64,000 nt of DNA from Siniperca chuatsi (GCF_020085105.1 NC_058044.1:27718206-27782205); one strand, 5' to 3'; positions 1 through 12,836 are shown, counted from the stretch's first letter. Notes: generated by a model from the letters alone, not told the origin. A program made the numbers and translations.

Positions 1-2430
1 TCTTAAACTTTAAGTTGATAAATTTTTTCATTCTGCTTACAAACGCTTTGTTCAAAAAGTTGGTAGAACCTGTCTGCGCCTCCTTCTGAACTTTTACTTT
101 CCTATACATGGTAAGTTTAATGATAATTCAAATGTAAAGTGCTTGACACTAGACATTTCAAGCAAACAACATACTAGAAAATCCACTTCATTCCACTGAT
201 TATGAAAGCAATAAAGCATGACAAATACCAATGATCCATTATGCAGCAATGTGCTTTCAGAGAATTAGAATACAAAACAGCAAAGAAAAGAAGCAGAACA
301 TTTGATTTTTAAATCGTCAGCTTGGACTTGGAGGATAATGCAGCTTAAACACATGCCACAGATGACCTAGGCCTAAATTACAGTGACATGATAATCACTT
401 CAGCCTAAATTAAGACAATGATAAAGTCCTTTTTCTCAGACTTCCTCAGAAAGGACGCTGGTGAGGGAGGAATGATTACTTCAACAGTGTCTGTCTAATA
501 ACGGGATGACATGAGCGTGGCTCATCTCCAAACCAGGGCAAAAACCATTTTCTACTTCAAAGTTCACTGACTCATGTAGATCAAATCTGCTCTCCATCTG
601 CGCACACAGGACTGGCTGAGTGAACAAAGACTCCTGTATTAAATTTGAGTGTGCACACGCACCAGCGTGAGTGTGGGCACGCATCTGTGCGAGGGCGAGT
701 GATTGTGTATGTGGGTCAGAGACTAAATAAAAGGTGGCAAGTGTGTGTGGCTGACGTTGGTTATATCCTTAAATACTCAAACAGATCTGTGGCAAGTTTT
801 GGTGAAGTTAGTGTTGCCTGGTTTCTATCCAATTGTGTGTGTGTGTGTGGGGGGGGAGAAACACACATTTGTAGACAGAAACACACACGCACAACCATTG
901 TCATACATTCCACAGTGAGATTTAGCGTGTCATATCCTGTCTCAGCTGTTGGAAGCTGTCCTAATAAGGGAGCCCTTCACTCTTTCATTGTGCTGCTCTC
1001 ATCCGTCTCTCCCACCAATGTTTTTCTTCCCAGCCAAACACTTCAATCCTGGAAAGAGAGCGGGCGCCGTTACTTTCTCTGACCCAATCTGGGCGTCCAA
1101 CCACAAACCGACAAAGTGCTTCTTTAGTGGATAATGCTCACAAACTGAAAGGTGGTTTGAAGGGATCTCAAGTTCATATATGCATCCCATGAGTAAAGCT
1201 AAGAGTGCATTAAAACTTAAAAGTGAATAGCTGCTGAAATCCCAAACACAAAAAGAAAACTAAACTAAATGTGGCAGCAAGCTACAAATAAGTGTTTGCT
1301 GTGTCATGAAGGTTGCCTATAGCAGCTGTCAAGTTTTACATTAGGGACCAAAATATCACCGTGGCAATGGAGTACTGACACCATACATCAGATAAGTCAA
1401 CATACCGCAGTGTGGGTTGTTCTTTGTGGCTCTGTCAAAACATCAACACTTTTTCGAGAGCATGGAGGAAAACAGCCTCTTGTGCCTTCGTCCAACAGAA
1501 AGACAGCCCCACACAACCTCTGAAGCTATGCGAGTCCCACCACTAACATTCTTGTGGCAGGGAGCAGTTTCTTGTGAGAGAGTTTTAAATGGCTTTAGCC
1601 ACTTAAAGTCTGGGCATTAGTCATTAATCTATTGTAAGGCCATTAGCAGCAACGCTAAATCGTATCTGCTAATGGGATAGCCCTGGAATTACACTGCTAA
1701 GCCACTCACCATCCTGAGCAAACACACAACATAGATCATGCACACACTATCAGTGTCCACTACTCACTGAAAACCTTGTGTAGTACACACTCACAGCCAG
1801 TCTGTTGGTCTATCACCCAGTGCCCACCGAGTATTGTGACTGAACTGTATTCCCACAATATCATATGCTATCACTGCTATTTCAGCAACTTAGTCACTGG
1901 TGGTTGCAGCAGCCTGACATGCATTCTGTTCTAGTCTACACACACACACACACACACACAGCTGAGGTGAAGCTATGGTAAAATGCTGTTGTGGCTTGGA
2001 CAAGTGCTCCGCTGACTCAGCCTCATTTGAATGGTCACACAGAGATTTGGCCTGAGTGTGTGTGTGTTGTGTGTGTTAGCCTTGGCCCACATCCAACTAC
2101 TACCACCTTTACCATCCTGACCTGAAACCATGAATCCCCCCCCGCCCTTCTCCTATGCGGCCTACAGTGTGGTAGCTGCAGAGAGAGTGCATATGCACAC
2201 ACACCAGCCCACACTCACATTCGCTCACACTCCACACAGGCTTTTCAGGGACCTCTGCAAGGCCAGCTGTCTAATCTACAGGACGACAACTTACTATTCT
2301 TAGTGAGGAAGGAAACGTACAGGCAACTATAACTCCGAGGGCAAAAAGGAGCCAAAATACGGACCAATCAGTTCAAGTATACGAATACCTAACTGGAGTT
2401 AGGAGATATATGGATATAATATTACAACTA
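1..2430. other. Non-coding flank, no gene recognised
   Basis: No convincing exon chain was seen on either strand; open frames here are short and low-complexity. The stretch contains TG/CA-rich tracts (around 830-850 and 1937-1960) and otherwise unremarkable AT-rich sequence. It could be intronic or intergenic to a gene left of the window. Confidence 0.5.
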
Positions 2431-2439
2431 CAACTAACG

Positions 2440-3122
2440 GCAAAGTTAGTCATAGAGTTTCACAAGGTTCTGTGCTTGGACCGATTCTATTCACCTTATA
2501 TATGCTTCCTTTAGGCAAAATTATTAGGAAACACTCCATAAACTTTCATTGTAATGCGGATGATACCAGATTATATCTATCGATCAAGCCAGATGAAACT
2601 AATAAATTAGCTAAACTTCAAGCATGCCTTAAGGACATAAAAACCTGGATGACCTGCAATTTTCTGATGTTAAACTTTGACAAAACTGAAGTTATTGTAC
2701 TTGGCCTTTTAAGAATAGGCTTAAGAGTTTCCTCTTTGATAAAGCTTATAGTTAGGGATGGCTTGGGTGAGTCCTGAACCACCCCTTAGTTATGCTGCTA
2801 TAGGGCTAGACTGCCAGGAGACTTCCCATGATGCACTGAGCTCCTCTCTCTTCCTCTCCATCTGTATGCATTTTTAATCGCATTAATGCACGTTACTAAC
2901 TCGACATTTTTTCTCTCCTGTAGTTTTGTGCTTTCTCGTCTCTCTCCCTTTTCTCCTCCTGTCGCTTTCAGCAGGTATTTCTGCCTCCGGAGCTGCAGAG
3001 TCTGGATCTTTGATTGTGGGCCGCCTGCTGCCCCCGTGTTTCTGCTCGACAACTGCTACTACAATTATTATTAGTCTTATTACTATTATTATCATCATTA
3101 TTGTTCCTATCACTATCATTCC

Positions 3123-3165
<43 letters not shown>

Positions 3166-3470
3166 TTATTAATATTAGCACTACCATTACACTACATTAT
3201 TATTATTTTAAAATTCTAGGTGGAATTTGCATTGTGCCCCCCCCCCAAAATCAACCGGCAGCAGCGGATGGCCACCCACCCTGAGTCTGGTTCTGCCCGA
3301 GGTTTCTGCCTGTTAAAAGGAAGTTTTTCCTTGCCACTGTAGCCAAGTGCTTGCTCATGGTGAGTAAATATTATAAAGAGTACAGTCTAGACCTGCTCTA
3401 TATGAAAAGTGCAATGAGATAACTTCTGTTATGAATTGGTGCTATATAAATAAAATTTAATTGAATATTG
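2440..3470 (+). mobile_element. Truncated L2/Maui-like LINE, 3' end with tail
   Basis: The 5' part encodes the end of a non-LTR reverse transcriptase: a SQGSVLGP motif, a degraded ADD box (NADDTRLYL) and a C-terminal stretch ending FDKTEVIVLG. About 700 bp of untranslated 3' sequence follows, ending in a tail (around 3293-3470) that recurs at 11635-11730 and, inverted, at 54432-54665. The reading frame is lost after about 2720. Assignment to the L2/Maui group is from memory of fish LINE tails and is an inference; truncation and sharing of the tail are direct observations. Confidence 0.7.
3123..3167. repeat. (ATT)n microsatellite
   Basis: Near-perfect ATT trinucleotide run inside the LINE 3' region; it produces the isoleucine-rich false open frame seen here. 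Confidence 0.9.
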
Positions 3471-3696
3471 ATATGGGGCTGTATATCATCTGGGTTTTTG
3501 GTCATTGTAATATAATGATTAAGCTTCAATGTTGTCTTAAATGCAGCATTACAGTTAGGTGATAAAAGTTATGTTCTAGCTGAGTGAAATTCACAATAAA
3601 TGCCTCTACCTTCTTGGCTATCATACCCATATTACAAATTAATTTCTCCCCAGACACGATATCTTCCTCTAGTTTAAGTGAAATATTGCAACAAAA

Positions 3697-4071
3697 GAGC
3701 TGCAATAATGATTATTTTCATTATTAGTTTTACTATTAGTTTTACTACTATTTTCATTAGTAGTTTATTTCTGAGATTAATCGTTTAGTAAATCAAATGT
3801 CAAAGAAATTAGAGAAAAATGCCCATCACAATTTTTCCAGAGCCTAAGGTGACATCTTCAAACTGCCTGGTTTGTCCAACCAACAGTCCTACATATTGAA
3901 TTTACAATGATATAAACAGATAAAAGACGCAACCCCTCACAATTTGAAAAGCTAGAACCAGCAAATGTGGGGCATTTTTGCTTGCTTATTAATAAGTAAA
4001 ATTATTTATCGATTATCAGAATTGCTGTTCGTTACTTTTCTGTCGACTGACCAATCTGCTAATTGTTTCGC
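3697..4071. mobile_element. hAT-like MITE, near-complete copy
   Basis: Starts at GAGCTGCAATAATGATTATT and ends near a matching inverted TAATTGTTTC sequence, with internal text (AAAAATGCCCATCA and following) shared with the partial copy at 7677-7828. The GGGCTGCAACTA..ATTAATCG type is very common in fish genomes as I recall. No coding capacity. Confidence 0.55.
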
Positions 4072-4079
4072 TGTGTGAA

Positions 4080-6130
4080 ATAAACAGTCTACTGGATCAT
4101 TATACCCCATTATTAATGGATTTGATCTCAGTAACAATATCCTCTACAAAAGGGTTTCCAGCACTGTTTTACAAAAAGAATAGAGGCCTATTTCACACAG
4201 CGATAAACATTTTCGTGGGGTAAATATATCAAAGCATTATCACTAATACCATCATATTATTAATATTGGTACTGAGTCAAACATGTTTTAGGACTGGCCG
4301 ATATGATCGATATCAATATCATGGTTTTATGTACTTTTCCATATCGATACACTGGTTTATCACAATATGTCAAATGTTCCCAAAGTTAATTTAAAAAAAA
4401 TAAAAAAAATCAACATATAAAATAAACAAATTGATGAGTCATTTTCTTTGTTTATAAACAGAATTTTGCTCATAATCATTGATTTTGGCAACACAATTTT
4501 GTAAAACAATAACACATTATCTTTGTATCATGAGTCCACTGAAAGTCAACATATTATTGTATTGTCACCCAGCTGTAAGACTGTCGTATTTAATTATAGG
4601 CCAGCTCTACATCTTAGTCTTCACTTCAACTTAAATCAAAAACAAAATGTTATCACAATCACAAAACACATAAATTCACTAATATTACATAAAATATTTC
4701 AAAACACATTTAAAACTTGACTAATAATTAACATTCTTGGTCAACTGCTATATGAAAAATGGTCAAACAAACTAAAAACCAACGTTCAGTAGCGGGTAAA
4801 GATCTACAACTGGTGACTTGCAATCAAGAGCGTGACCAGCGCTTAACAAGGAAGTTGGTTAAATTGCTGCAGTGAGGACCATAAAAGTGCTTACTGACAC
4901 TCAACCTTTCCAAGAAGTTAACCATCAGCACTGAGGGACGGTACTATAAGGCAGTCTCGCTTCGCCGCTTTAGGAATCTGTGCACTTTGATTTCACTCTG
5001 CACACAATAACACATCTCATATCATGTCCTCCCCTGCATGGAAAGCCAGCTGACGTGCTCAGCCTTCAAATAAAAACACAGACTGTAGGGGTAACCGTTG
5101 AAAATAGAGAGAGGAAGAGAGACGCATGAGGAGAGCGAGAAGACAGACAGGGAGGAGGAGCAAATATAAGAAAATCCCAGCTTGTGTGTGTCAGAGGGAC
5201 ACACCCGTGGTGTGCTCTGAAAGCCCGTCATTACAGAGGCTCACAAATGATAGCCCTGGCTAAAGCAACAAGACTTCAGCCCCCACAGACAACATGGCTA
5301 GGAACAAATTCTAGGCAGCAAAAGAAATGTCCAACTAGTGATTTTTTTTGCCCCTCCTTTTTGCATCTCACAGATGGGACATTTCTGAGAAAACAGCATG
5401 TCCAAACTTGCTCACAATCGTTTCCATCTCTGTTCCAGCAGGTCAAAGCAGACATGCCTACAGGGTATTTAGAGGAATATGATAGGCATGTCCATGCTGC
5501 ACTCAAACCCACAGATCAGCTGACTGTTCCATCTCAAATCAACAATTCACAGTTACTTTAGACAAGCTGGCAACATGTCTCAGGTTGGTCTGTATGTTGT
5601 TAATCTACAATGACTTTTAACTTCACACACAGAAACTAAAGAATAGGACTACAAACAAAGTAGCAAGCTTACTCCAAGAGTGCTCCACCAAAGCAGATTT
5701 AGCCAGGTCCCTCTGAGTAATCCAGCATCCGTTCACACTGAAGAACTGTAAACTGAGAAGGTGTCTGTGTCGCAAGTCTCTACACAAGGGACTGAATAAT
5801 GAAGTAACAAACACGCCTGCCACCTTGCCACACCCCACACATACAGACCCACACAACAGGTTCTTACTTTTGTCCCTCGCTGCTCCACCACCAGTCCCGT
5901 CTCCCTCCTCTACCAGTGGCTGACCACATCAAAAGACAGCTGCTGAAACATTAAACAGTGTGTTTTCACAGTAACACACCAAAAAGAACAAAAGTCACAG
6001 GAAATCGGCCAAAAAACACACGCCATGCGAGCATAGTCACCTGAAAGCACCAAGCAGCTTCACTGTCCGCGGAGAGTGGGCGTCTCGGGTACAATACATA
6101 ATAGAAAATTGATAAGTAAGCCGACACTGG
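4080..6130. other. AT-rich non-coding stretch
   Basis: No gene was recognised. The first half is AT-rich; around 5090-5160 a purine-rich GAGAGG tract occurs. Open frames at 5022-5561 lack homology or splice-supported neighbours. Confidence 0.4.
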
Positions 6131-6149
6131 ACTTTGACTCCTGGCTTGT

Positions 6150-7060
6150 GGTCTGTGACGCGGCGGGCTGGTCGGTTACTTCCGTGTACTCTCACCTGTC
6201 CTGAATGCCCCCCACTTCGGGGAAAACTGGCGGAAAAGTCTGGTAAAATCGTGCTGCTTCGGTGTTTAAATGCAGCAAACAGAAAAAAAACTCAACGCGT
6301 AATGTTATAACGGTATACCTCCCAACCACCCACAAACCAGACAATTCATGTAATAAACTGCTGTTAGCTAGTTAAGGTTACGTTAGCTAGATAATTTCTA
6401 TGTTTAGCTGTCTTTATATCAACTAGCTTTAACTGCATGCATGAGTTTTGTTCAACTTTACCTTTTTAAGTCACACTCTAGATAAGTTATTCATCAAGCC
6501 AACGACTAGAATACAATCAATGCTAGCTAAATTAGCTTGCGCTGTGGTAGCTAGCCTGCTAACGCTGCGTTTACAACAATCAAGTTCACCAAATTAATGG
6601 TCACTCCTCTTTCCACCTACAACAAATCCCAACCAGCTGTACCGAGTACAAAACAGCAAAAGACGGGCCATTACCGATTCTGGAGACTGTTAGGCTTGTT
6701 TTTCAAAGTCCATAAGTTAAGTGTCTGCGAGGCGGATTCCGGCCTAGCCTAGCCGAGTGCTGCCGCTGCTGCTGCACTGACACCAAACCTCGACCCGCAG
6801 GCTCGGAGAAGTGAGTTGAGATGAGACAACAAAAACACGTCGGCGTGGTCGAACAAAAACACCTTACATCTTAAATAATACACTGTCCACCGCAGGAAGA
6901 GCGCACTCTCAATGAAGACGGAGAAAAAACACCCACCTATAGAATTCCTATCTTCTTTAACGTTACCTTGGCTTGTTGTTCACTTGTCTCTGCTCTTCCT
7001 CTCCGCTGGGGGGAAGCGGTGGGGGCGAGCAGGATGGGACAAAGTAGCGGGGTGGGGGGC
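6150..7060. promoter_or_regulatory. GC-rich promoter-like block
   Basis: GC- and CpG-richer than its surroundings (for example 6150-6240, 6720-6850 and 6990-7060). On the minus strand there are two good splice-donor matches, CAGGACAG/GTGAGAGT near 6194 and AAGCCAAG/GTAACG near 6965. These would suit non-coding first exons of a gene transcribed leftward. No coding exon follows within the window, so promoter function is inferred only. Confidence 0.35.
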
Positions 7061-7432
7061 GGAGTGATTAATATCAATATTTATTTATATTTTTAAAAAA
7101 ATTACCAAAAAATAATAATAAAATCGTTGATTTTGATTTAATTTACCTTCCTCCACTATAAAGAAAAAAAACAATTTTTAGAAAAGCTTTCTCATTTCAC
7201 GGTTTATCGTTAATTAAGCCCATTCTCCCTCATATGCTTCCAGCATTATCCCTTATTTTCTGCTTCGAGACATTAAACACAACACCTCACCTTTTTGTTT
7301 CGACTATGGAAATACCCATAAAACTGAATGAGTTCCGATATTGCCCTCATGTGGTCATCGAAGTGTTATTACAGAGCAGAATAATAGCCAATGCATCCGT
7401 TGCACTCGAGTTTATTTTGGAGACAGAGCACA

Positions 7433-7670
7433 GGTGGTGGAAAGTAATTAAGTACATTTACTCAAAAATTTGACGCACCTAAATATTATGCTATTTTATA
7501 CTTCTACTTTACTACATATCAGAGGCAAATACTGTCCTTTACTCCAGCACATGTATGACATTTGACAGCTGTAGTTACTGAACTTTGTAAGTTTACATCC
7601 AAAACTTATGATCAGCTTCTAAAACTTGATGATTTGTAATAGCTTAAACTACTCAGCAGTGTATAACGTA
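7433..7670. repeat. Fish dispersed repeat (GTGGTGGAAAGTAA family)
   Basis: Begins GGTGGTGGAAAGTAATTAAG and continues through TACTTCTACTTTACTACAT. This resembles a very abundant teleost repeat I recognise; only one copy was seen in the window. Confidence 0.5.
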
Positions 7671-7676
7671 TATAAC

Positions 7677-7953
7677 GGGCTGCAACTATCGATTCTTTTT
7701 ATTATTGCTTGATCTGCCACTTATTTTTATGATTAATCGTTTTGTCTATAAAATCTCAGAAGCTAAAGAAAAATGCCCATCAATTTCCCACAGGCCTCGG
7801 GGGTGTCTTCATATTGCTTGTTTTGTGCAGACATCTCTACTGCCGATATCTCCAAAACTCTGCAACTCACACCAAAACAACTTAGATGGATAAACAGCAC
7901 TACAGATAAGAGGGAAAATATGTATTTTGGATTTTGGGGTGAACTGTCCGTTT
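7677..7953. mobile_element. Chimera of two MITE ends
   Basis: The first half (7677-7828) matches the left part of the MITE at 3697-4071. At about 7828 it switches to sequence that is the reverse complement of the left end of the MITE at 60250-60706, ending at the terminal GGGGTGAACTGTCCGTTT. One family therefore appears inserted into or joined to the other. Confidence 0.6.
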
Positions 7954-8690
7954 AAGTACATTTTGATGATAATACTTCTTTACAAGAATTCCTCTTATCT
8001 GAACTTTGAAATCCAAGCAGACACATACAGACTAGTTTTAAGCAGAAAGGCATTTTTACACACTATATACGTGTATTGTTGGAAAAATCAACACAATATG
8101 CCGACAAGAATATCTGTGATTATGTGCAACAGACAGCACAGAGTGTGAACTGATGACTTGATCGGTCTGTAGGTCAACATCCATCGTGTCAAAGGTTTTT
8201 CACTTCCCATCAAACCACTCTGTGTAATATAGCCTACAGTAAATATGCTAGTTATTTATTTAGGGTGTCAGATGATGCCACACTTGATTGTGTAAATGCA
8301 AAGGAATTGATCTCTGTAGGCTGATCAATTCATATTTTCTTTTCCCTTATCATTTCTTTCGGAGGTAAAGTGTATGAAATCCCTTGAACCTGATGTTGTT
8401 ATAAATAATTGCACCTCACTTCAGTATGACACAGAAGCTGATGAAACATCCTGTCAGCTGCATGCGTGGCTCAGGCTGAGTAAAGAAGAAAGTGTAACAC
8501 AGAAGTGAGAAGAAACTGTGCAATACAACTGCAGCATACAGGGAAGCGTGATACCAGGCAGATCAACAAAATGCAACTGATTATTAGGAAATAGACCACC
8601 TAAAGAGTCTTATTTGGTACATGGAGTTTGGTATTAGTTGGAAGAAACAAGAGGCCAACGGAAAGCAAATCTTGGTAGACAGAAATTGAG

Positions 8691-9962
8691 ATGTCTGAGT
8701 ACATTTATGACAATGATCCTGGTGAACAAAAGCAGATGGAAGAAATAGCCTTTAACACATCTGGAGAGAGTGATGAGGCGGAGGAGAGGACAGTGGTTAT
8801 TTATGAAAGCTCAGACGTCTACGGGGGTCGCAAAGCTGTAACACGGCCCACAGTGCATCAGCAGCCGGGTGAGTAACACAGTCACAAACTGATATGTTCC
8901 CTCTGCGGTTTGAATGACTGTTTATAATGTTCCGTCATGACATTTTCCACCCAGGCAGGACTGCTTTCTGGGCTGTGACCGCGTGCCTGGTGCTGCTCTG
9001 TGTTCTCCTCCTGGCTGCCGGTATCGGCGCTGGACTCCACTGTAAGAAATGTATCTTCTCTAAGAAAGCATGATTTGCACTGCGAAACATCCATTCACCA
9101 ACCTCAAGTTGTTGTTTTTTTTTTAGATTTCCCGTGCAGTTAAATGGACATTGATGGTAGAGGAGTCTCACTGTGAATTTACTGTCTGTTTCAGGCAGAA
9201 TCAAACTGCAGACCCTCAAAGTGAGCTGGGCCGAGGAGAGAAAACAGACTGTGGTTGAACTCAGTGAGTGTAGACTCTGGTTTGTGTGCATCTGACTGAG
9301 CCTGTTTCTCTATGTGTGTTTGCAACGGACATTTGACACTTTTCCTTCTTAAACTGTCCATGCTTGCAGATCATTTCTGTAAGGATGGATGTACATCATT
9401 CAACAACAGCTTTTACTACATTTCTGCTCAACAAAAGAGCTGGGAGGAGAGCAGACAGGACTGCAAGGACAGAGGGGCAGATCTGATCATTGTAAACAGC
9501 AAAGAAGAGCAGGTAAAAGAAAACAAGCTAAATATTTTGTTCCCTTACATTGCTGTTTGAATGTAAAACAGACAGTGCAGGGTGTTTAGTTGGCTTCGTT
9601 GCAGGTATTCATCAATTCCTTAAACCGTGTATTCTGGATTGGTCTGACTGACACGGAAGAAGAGGGAACATGGAAATGGGTAGATGGTTCAGTTCTGAAC
9701 AGCACAGAGTAAGACATTTTCTTTTCTCCAGTGCTATGTGACAGCCAGTTAGTGGGTTAACAGTACATTGTGCATCACGTTTTGTAATAACGAGCCAGTC
9801 ATTGATTGTCCATGTTTGAACAGGTTTTGGAGAAAAGGTGAGCCCAGCGGAAGTATTCGGGGAGCGATGCACAACTGTGTTGACACCTTTTGGTACACAC
9901 AGCAGAGAAGCTGGAATGATAATAAATGTGCCAAACCACAGCTTTGGATCTGCGAAAAGTGA
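8691..9962 (+). CDS. Type II C-type lectin-like receptor (CD209/CLEC4-like)
   Basis: Six coding exons join in phase: 8691-8868, 8955-9041, 9195-9263, 9370-9512, 9605-9708 and 9824-9962, giving 239 residues. There is an acidic cytoplasmic N-terminus with several tyrosines (none in a canonical ITIM), a transmembrane helix at about residues 63-87, a short neck, and a C-type lectin domain from about residue 112. Lectin-domain landmarks are the FCKDGC start, the FWIGLTD motif, and the final SWNDNKC and CEK cysteines. The WND calcium-site motif is present, but the EPN/QPD site reads EPS, so sugar binding may be altered. Two N-glycosylation sequons (NNS, NST) are visible. An AATAAA at 9987-9992 follows. 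Family membership is well supported; the exact orthologue is not identifiable because fish have many such genes. Confidence 0.85.
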
Positions 9963-9986
9963 CTTCTAACATTATTTTTCATCCTA

Positions 9987-9992
9987 AATAAA
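9987..9992 (+). terminator. Poly(A) signal of the lectin gene
   Basis: AATAAA lies 25 bp after the stop codon of the lectin gene. Confidence 0.6.
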
Positions 9993-10150
9993 AAATATAG
10001 GCCACAGTGATAAGCACCATACAGCAAGATTGTGGGTATGGTAAAAAGAAATCTTGCTTATAAAGCACTTTAAAAAAAAAAAAAAAAAAAATTACATTTT
10101 TAAATACTGCAGCACAAGAAAGACTGTGAGGAACAAGCTCAGTACATCAA

Positions 10151-10392
10151 GTGGGTCCCCTTCCACGGAGGCTGCCATATTGAACCGTGTTTCTACAGTA
10201 GCCCAGAACGGACAAACCAAACACTGGCTGTAGATCTGGCCTTTCGCGTTTTTTGCGAGTTTCACGGCCACCGTAGTTTCTCTTACACACTTGGAACGGT
10301 ATGGGATTGTGTATGGGAGGGTGAGGCGAGCAGTATTCAGTTGGTTGCAATCTGCAATTTCACCGCTAGATGCCGCTAAATCCTACACACTG
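10151..10392. repeat. Dispersed repeat, copy 1
   Basis: Shares GGTCCCCTTCCACGGAGG and TAGCCCAGAACGGACAAACC with copy 2 at 22731-22882. The end CCGCTAGATGCCGCTAAATC resembles the terminus of a common fish DNA-type repeat. It creates similar antisense pseudo-ORFs in both copies. Confidence 0.65.
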
Positions 10393-10514
10393 CCCTCAAA
10401 ATACACTTTCATCATATCATGCTTTTGATTTTGCTTACTTTCAATATAAAGTTACATTTCTGAAATACGTTTTTTATTTGAATGTTTGAAACTGCGTCAT
10501 TTCTGTAACAAAGA

Positions 10515-10560
10515 GTTTCCTCTCAGGGATCAATAAAGTATTTCTGATTCTGATTCTGCT
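10515..10560 (+). mobile_element. Retroposon 3' tail with TTCTGA repeats
   Basis: AGGGATCAATAAAGTATTTC followed by short TGATTC repeats, a typical 3' tail of a non-LTR retroposon; the body is not recognisable. Confidence 0.45.
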
Positions 10561-11079
10561 TATATATATATCTCCTTGGCATAAAGAAAACTAAAATGAA
10601 ATGGACTTAAATGTGTATTGTCAATACACATGCCCAAGCTTGAAAATAAAAATGCCAACTGGAATTTTGATATTGAGTTATGTCATCATTTTGTATTTTT
10701 ATGTGTATAATGGCAGGATTTCCAGACTTGTTTTCTTGAAAATGTCAGTCATCCATCAAAACCAGTTGGCAGGATGTAATTAATGAATTGATACATTAAA
10801 AACCTGAAAGTGAAGGTGGACTATTTGAATTTTTATATGTCACGCGCACTGATGGTAAAGGACACTTCAATTTGATGAATGGTTTCAGTTAAATATTATC
10901 ACTACTGGACTGTGGTGAATTCCACTGTACTAAAAACTTGTGTTGCATGTTTTCATGCTAGCATGGTATAAATAATGATTAACATAAAAAAAAACAAAAA
11001 AAAGAACATCATATTGTTAACCAGCATTACACCAAGTGGTAAGATGACCACAGAAACCTCCGTGCTTGTGTGCACATCT

Positions 11080-11185
11080 ACAGTGGGTACGGAAAGTATT
11101 CAGACCCCTTTAAATTTTTCACTCTTTGTTTCATTGCAGCCATTTTCTAAAATCAAAAAAGTTCATTTAATTTCCCGTGCGTGTT
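11080..11185. mobile_element. Tc1-like transposon terminal fragment
   Basis: CAGTGGGTACGGAAAGTATT followed by CAGACCCCTTTAAATTTTTC and then TTTCATTGCAGCCATTTTCT is the characteristic terminus of fish Tc1-like elements as I recall it. No transposase frame or second terminus follows, so this is a solo end. Confidence 0.7.
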
Positions 11186-11634
11186 ACGTTAAGCTCTGTA
11201 TTTGTCATAAGCACATTAATTACAGTGAAGTCTTGTTCTCAGGCTCCCTCGAACAATGCTCATACAAAAATGGACAAAATGAGAATCTAAGACAAGACAC
11301 ACTGATAGTTAAAATATAGGGGAAATATATCAAATATATATGAAATAGAATAAAACAAAATATGAAATATAATACCCTTAGTCACCCCTCTTGTTACCAC
11401 ATTTGTCATACTTTGTTTTATTCAGTATGTTACTCTTGTGCTGCTTTTATGTTTTGGTGAGCCAAAGACAATTTTCACCTCTGGTGGACAACAAAGTTCT
11501 ATTCTGTTCTCCTGCTAATGTTTACCATGCTTATGTCATTATTAAGCTCAAAGTGAAGCTGAACCTGATGAAGTACACATGCTGATCTAAGGCTGATAAA
11601 GTGCTCATGGTGGGATTTGTTGGGTCTGTAAATA

Positions 11635-11730
11635 AGATTAGAGTACGGTCTAGACCTGCTCTATTGGAAAAGTGCAGTGAGATAACTTCTGTTATGGATT
11701 GGCGCTATACAAATAAAATTGAATTTAAAA
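11635..11730 (+). mobile_element. L2/Maui-like LINE tail, copy 2
   Basis: AGAGTACGGTCTAGACCTGC through GCGCTATACAAATAAAATTG matches the terminal part of the tail at 3380-3465. Only the last ~95 bp of the element is present. Confidence 0.75.
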
Positions 11731-11739
11731 AGTACAGCT

Positions 11740-12836
11740 TAAAAATTGATGCAAGTCTAACAATGTAGGGCTAATAGAAGAAATCTTTTAAAATGGCCAC
11801 CATACAGAGGGTAAACATGGCCTCTCTTCGGGTGCCACCCTCAGGCCAAAGTTTAGATTGTTTTGCCCCACCAGTGACGAGGATCCAACAATAGGAAAGT
11901 TGACTTTATATTTTTCATCCATCCAACCATTTTGTTTTCTGGTGTGTAATGAACAGCTAGGTATTACACTTTGACTTCTAAAAAATGTTCTTTGACTGTA
12001 ACACATTAGTTGATTTACAGTAGTAGTGGATAGAAGACTTCTTGGGCAGTGCTGGGTAAAGATATCATCATATTTAGTCATATTTACTAAAACCATATAA
12101 TTGTTGGACAAGAAAAACAGATGTTTAAGAAGGTCACCTGATAAAATCAGTGTAAACTTCTCTTATACAAAACTATATAGTTTTATATCATTCGTTTTTA
12201 CAAGTTTTATTTATTCCACTTTACCATCAAAAATCAAGTTCACAAAAAAGCATGTCTCCTCTTCTGAAGTAACTGTTCTGTTTTTGTCAGGACGCGTTCT
12301 AACATGTCGATGGATACTGTGTCAACGCCACCAGAGACGAGTACTATGCTGTGTGTGTGTATAGGTATACGAACATGCACATGATCCAAAAATTCGTAAT
12401 GCCTCCTAGAAGTGAAATTAAGGCTAATGTTTGTTTGTAATCCAACATGATTCAGATGTGATGAAAAACACTCATTTTAAATGTTGCATTAACCCTGGTT
12501 AGTTGACAAGCATTAAAATTAATTGAGCTGAAAGGGCAAGTAAGAGCAAAAAAAATAAATAAATAAAATTACAGTGAAATTACACAGTACATGTGCTTAA
12601 TTTTCCTACCCTGCCTCCACTCAATATCACTGGATTACAAGAATCCAACCCAGCCTGTTACTGTAGGACATACAGTGTATTTTTCACAGACTTCAAGGCC
12701 ATTGATTTGATAATTAATACATTTTCAGACTTTAAAGAACACAATTATACCTTGATACACAGCAAATACACAGTATAAATACACAAACATTCAGTTGTTT
12801 AAATTACGGACCTCTATTCCTTGTTTTATCTTCCAG
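11740..12836. other. Non-coding stretch, no gene seen
   Basis: AT-rich with short open frames only. An acceptor-like CTGTTTTTGTCAG near 12280 precedes an open GYCVNATRDEYYA stretch with an immediate upstream stop; I could not assign it to a family. Confidence 0.35.

Noticed and set aside
2883-3219. Open frames of 62-97 codons on both strands
   Set aside because: They run through the LINE 3' region and an ATT microsatellite; composition is Ile/Thr low-complexity and no family is recognised.
8691-8868. Possible ITIM in the lectin cytoplasmic tail
   Set aside because: VIYESS and YIYDND lack the hydrophobic residue at +3 required by the ITIM consensus.
12280-12360. Acceptor-like site followed by GYCVNATRDEYYA
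   Set aside because: A stop lies directly upstream in frame, there is no matching donor or partner exon, and I could not place the motif in a family.
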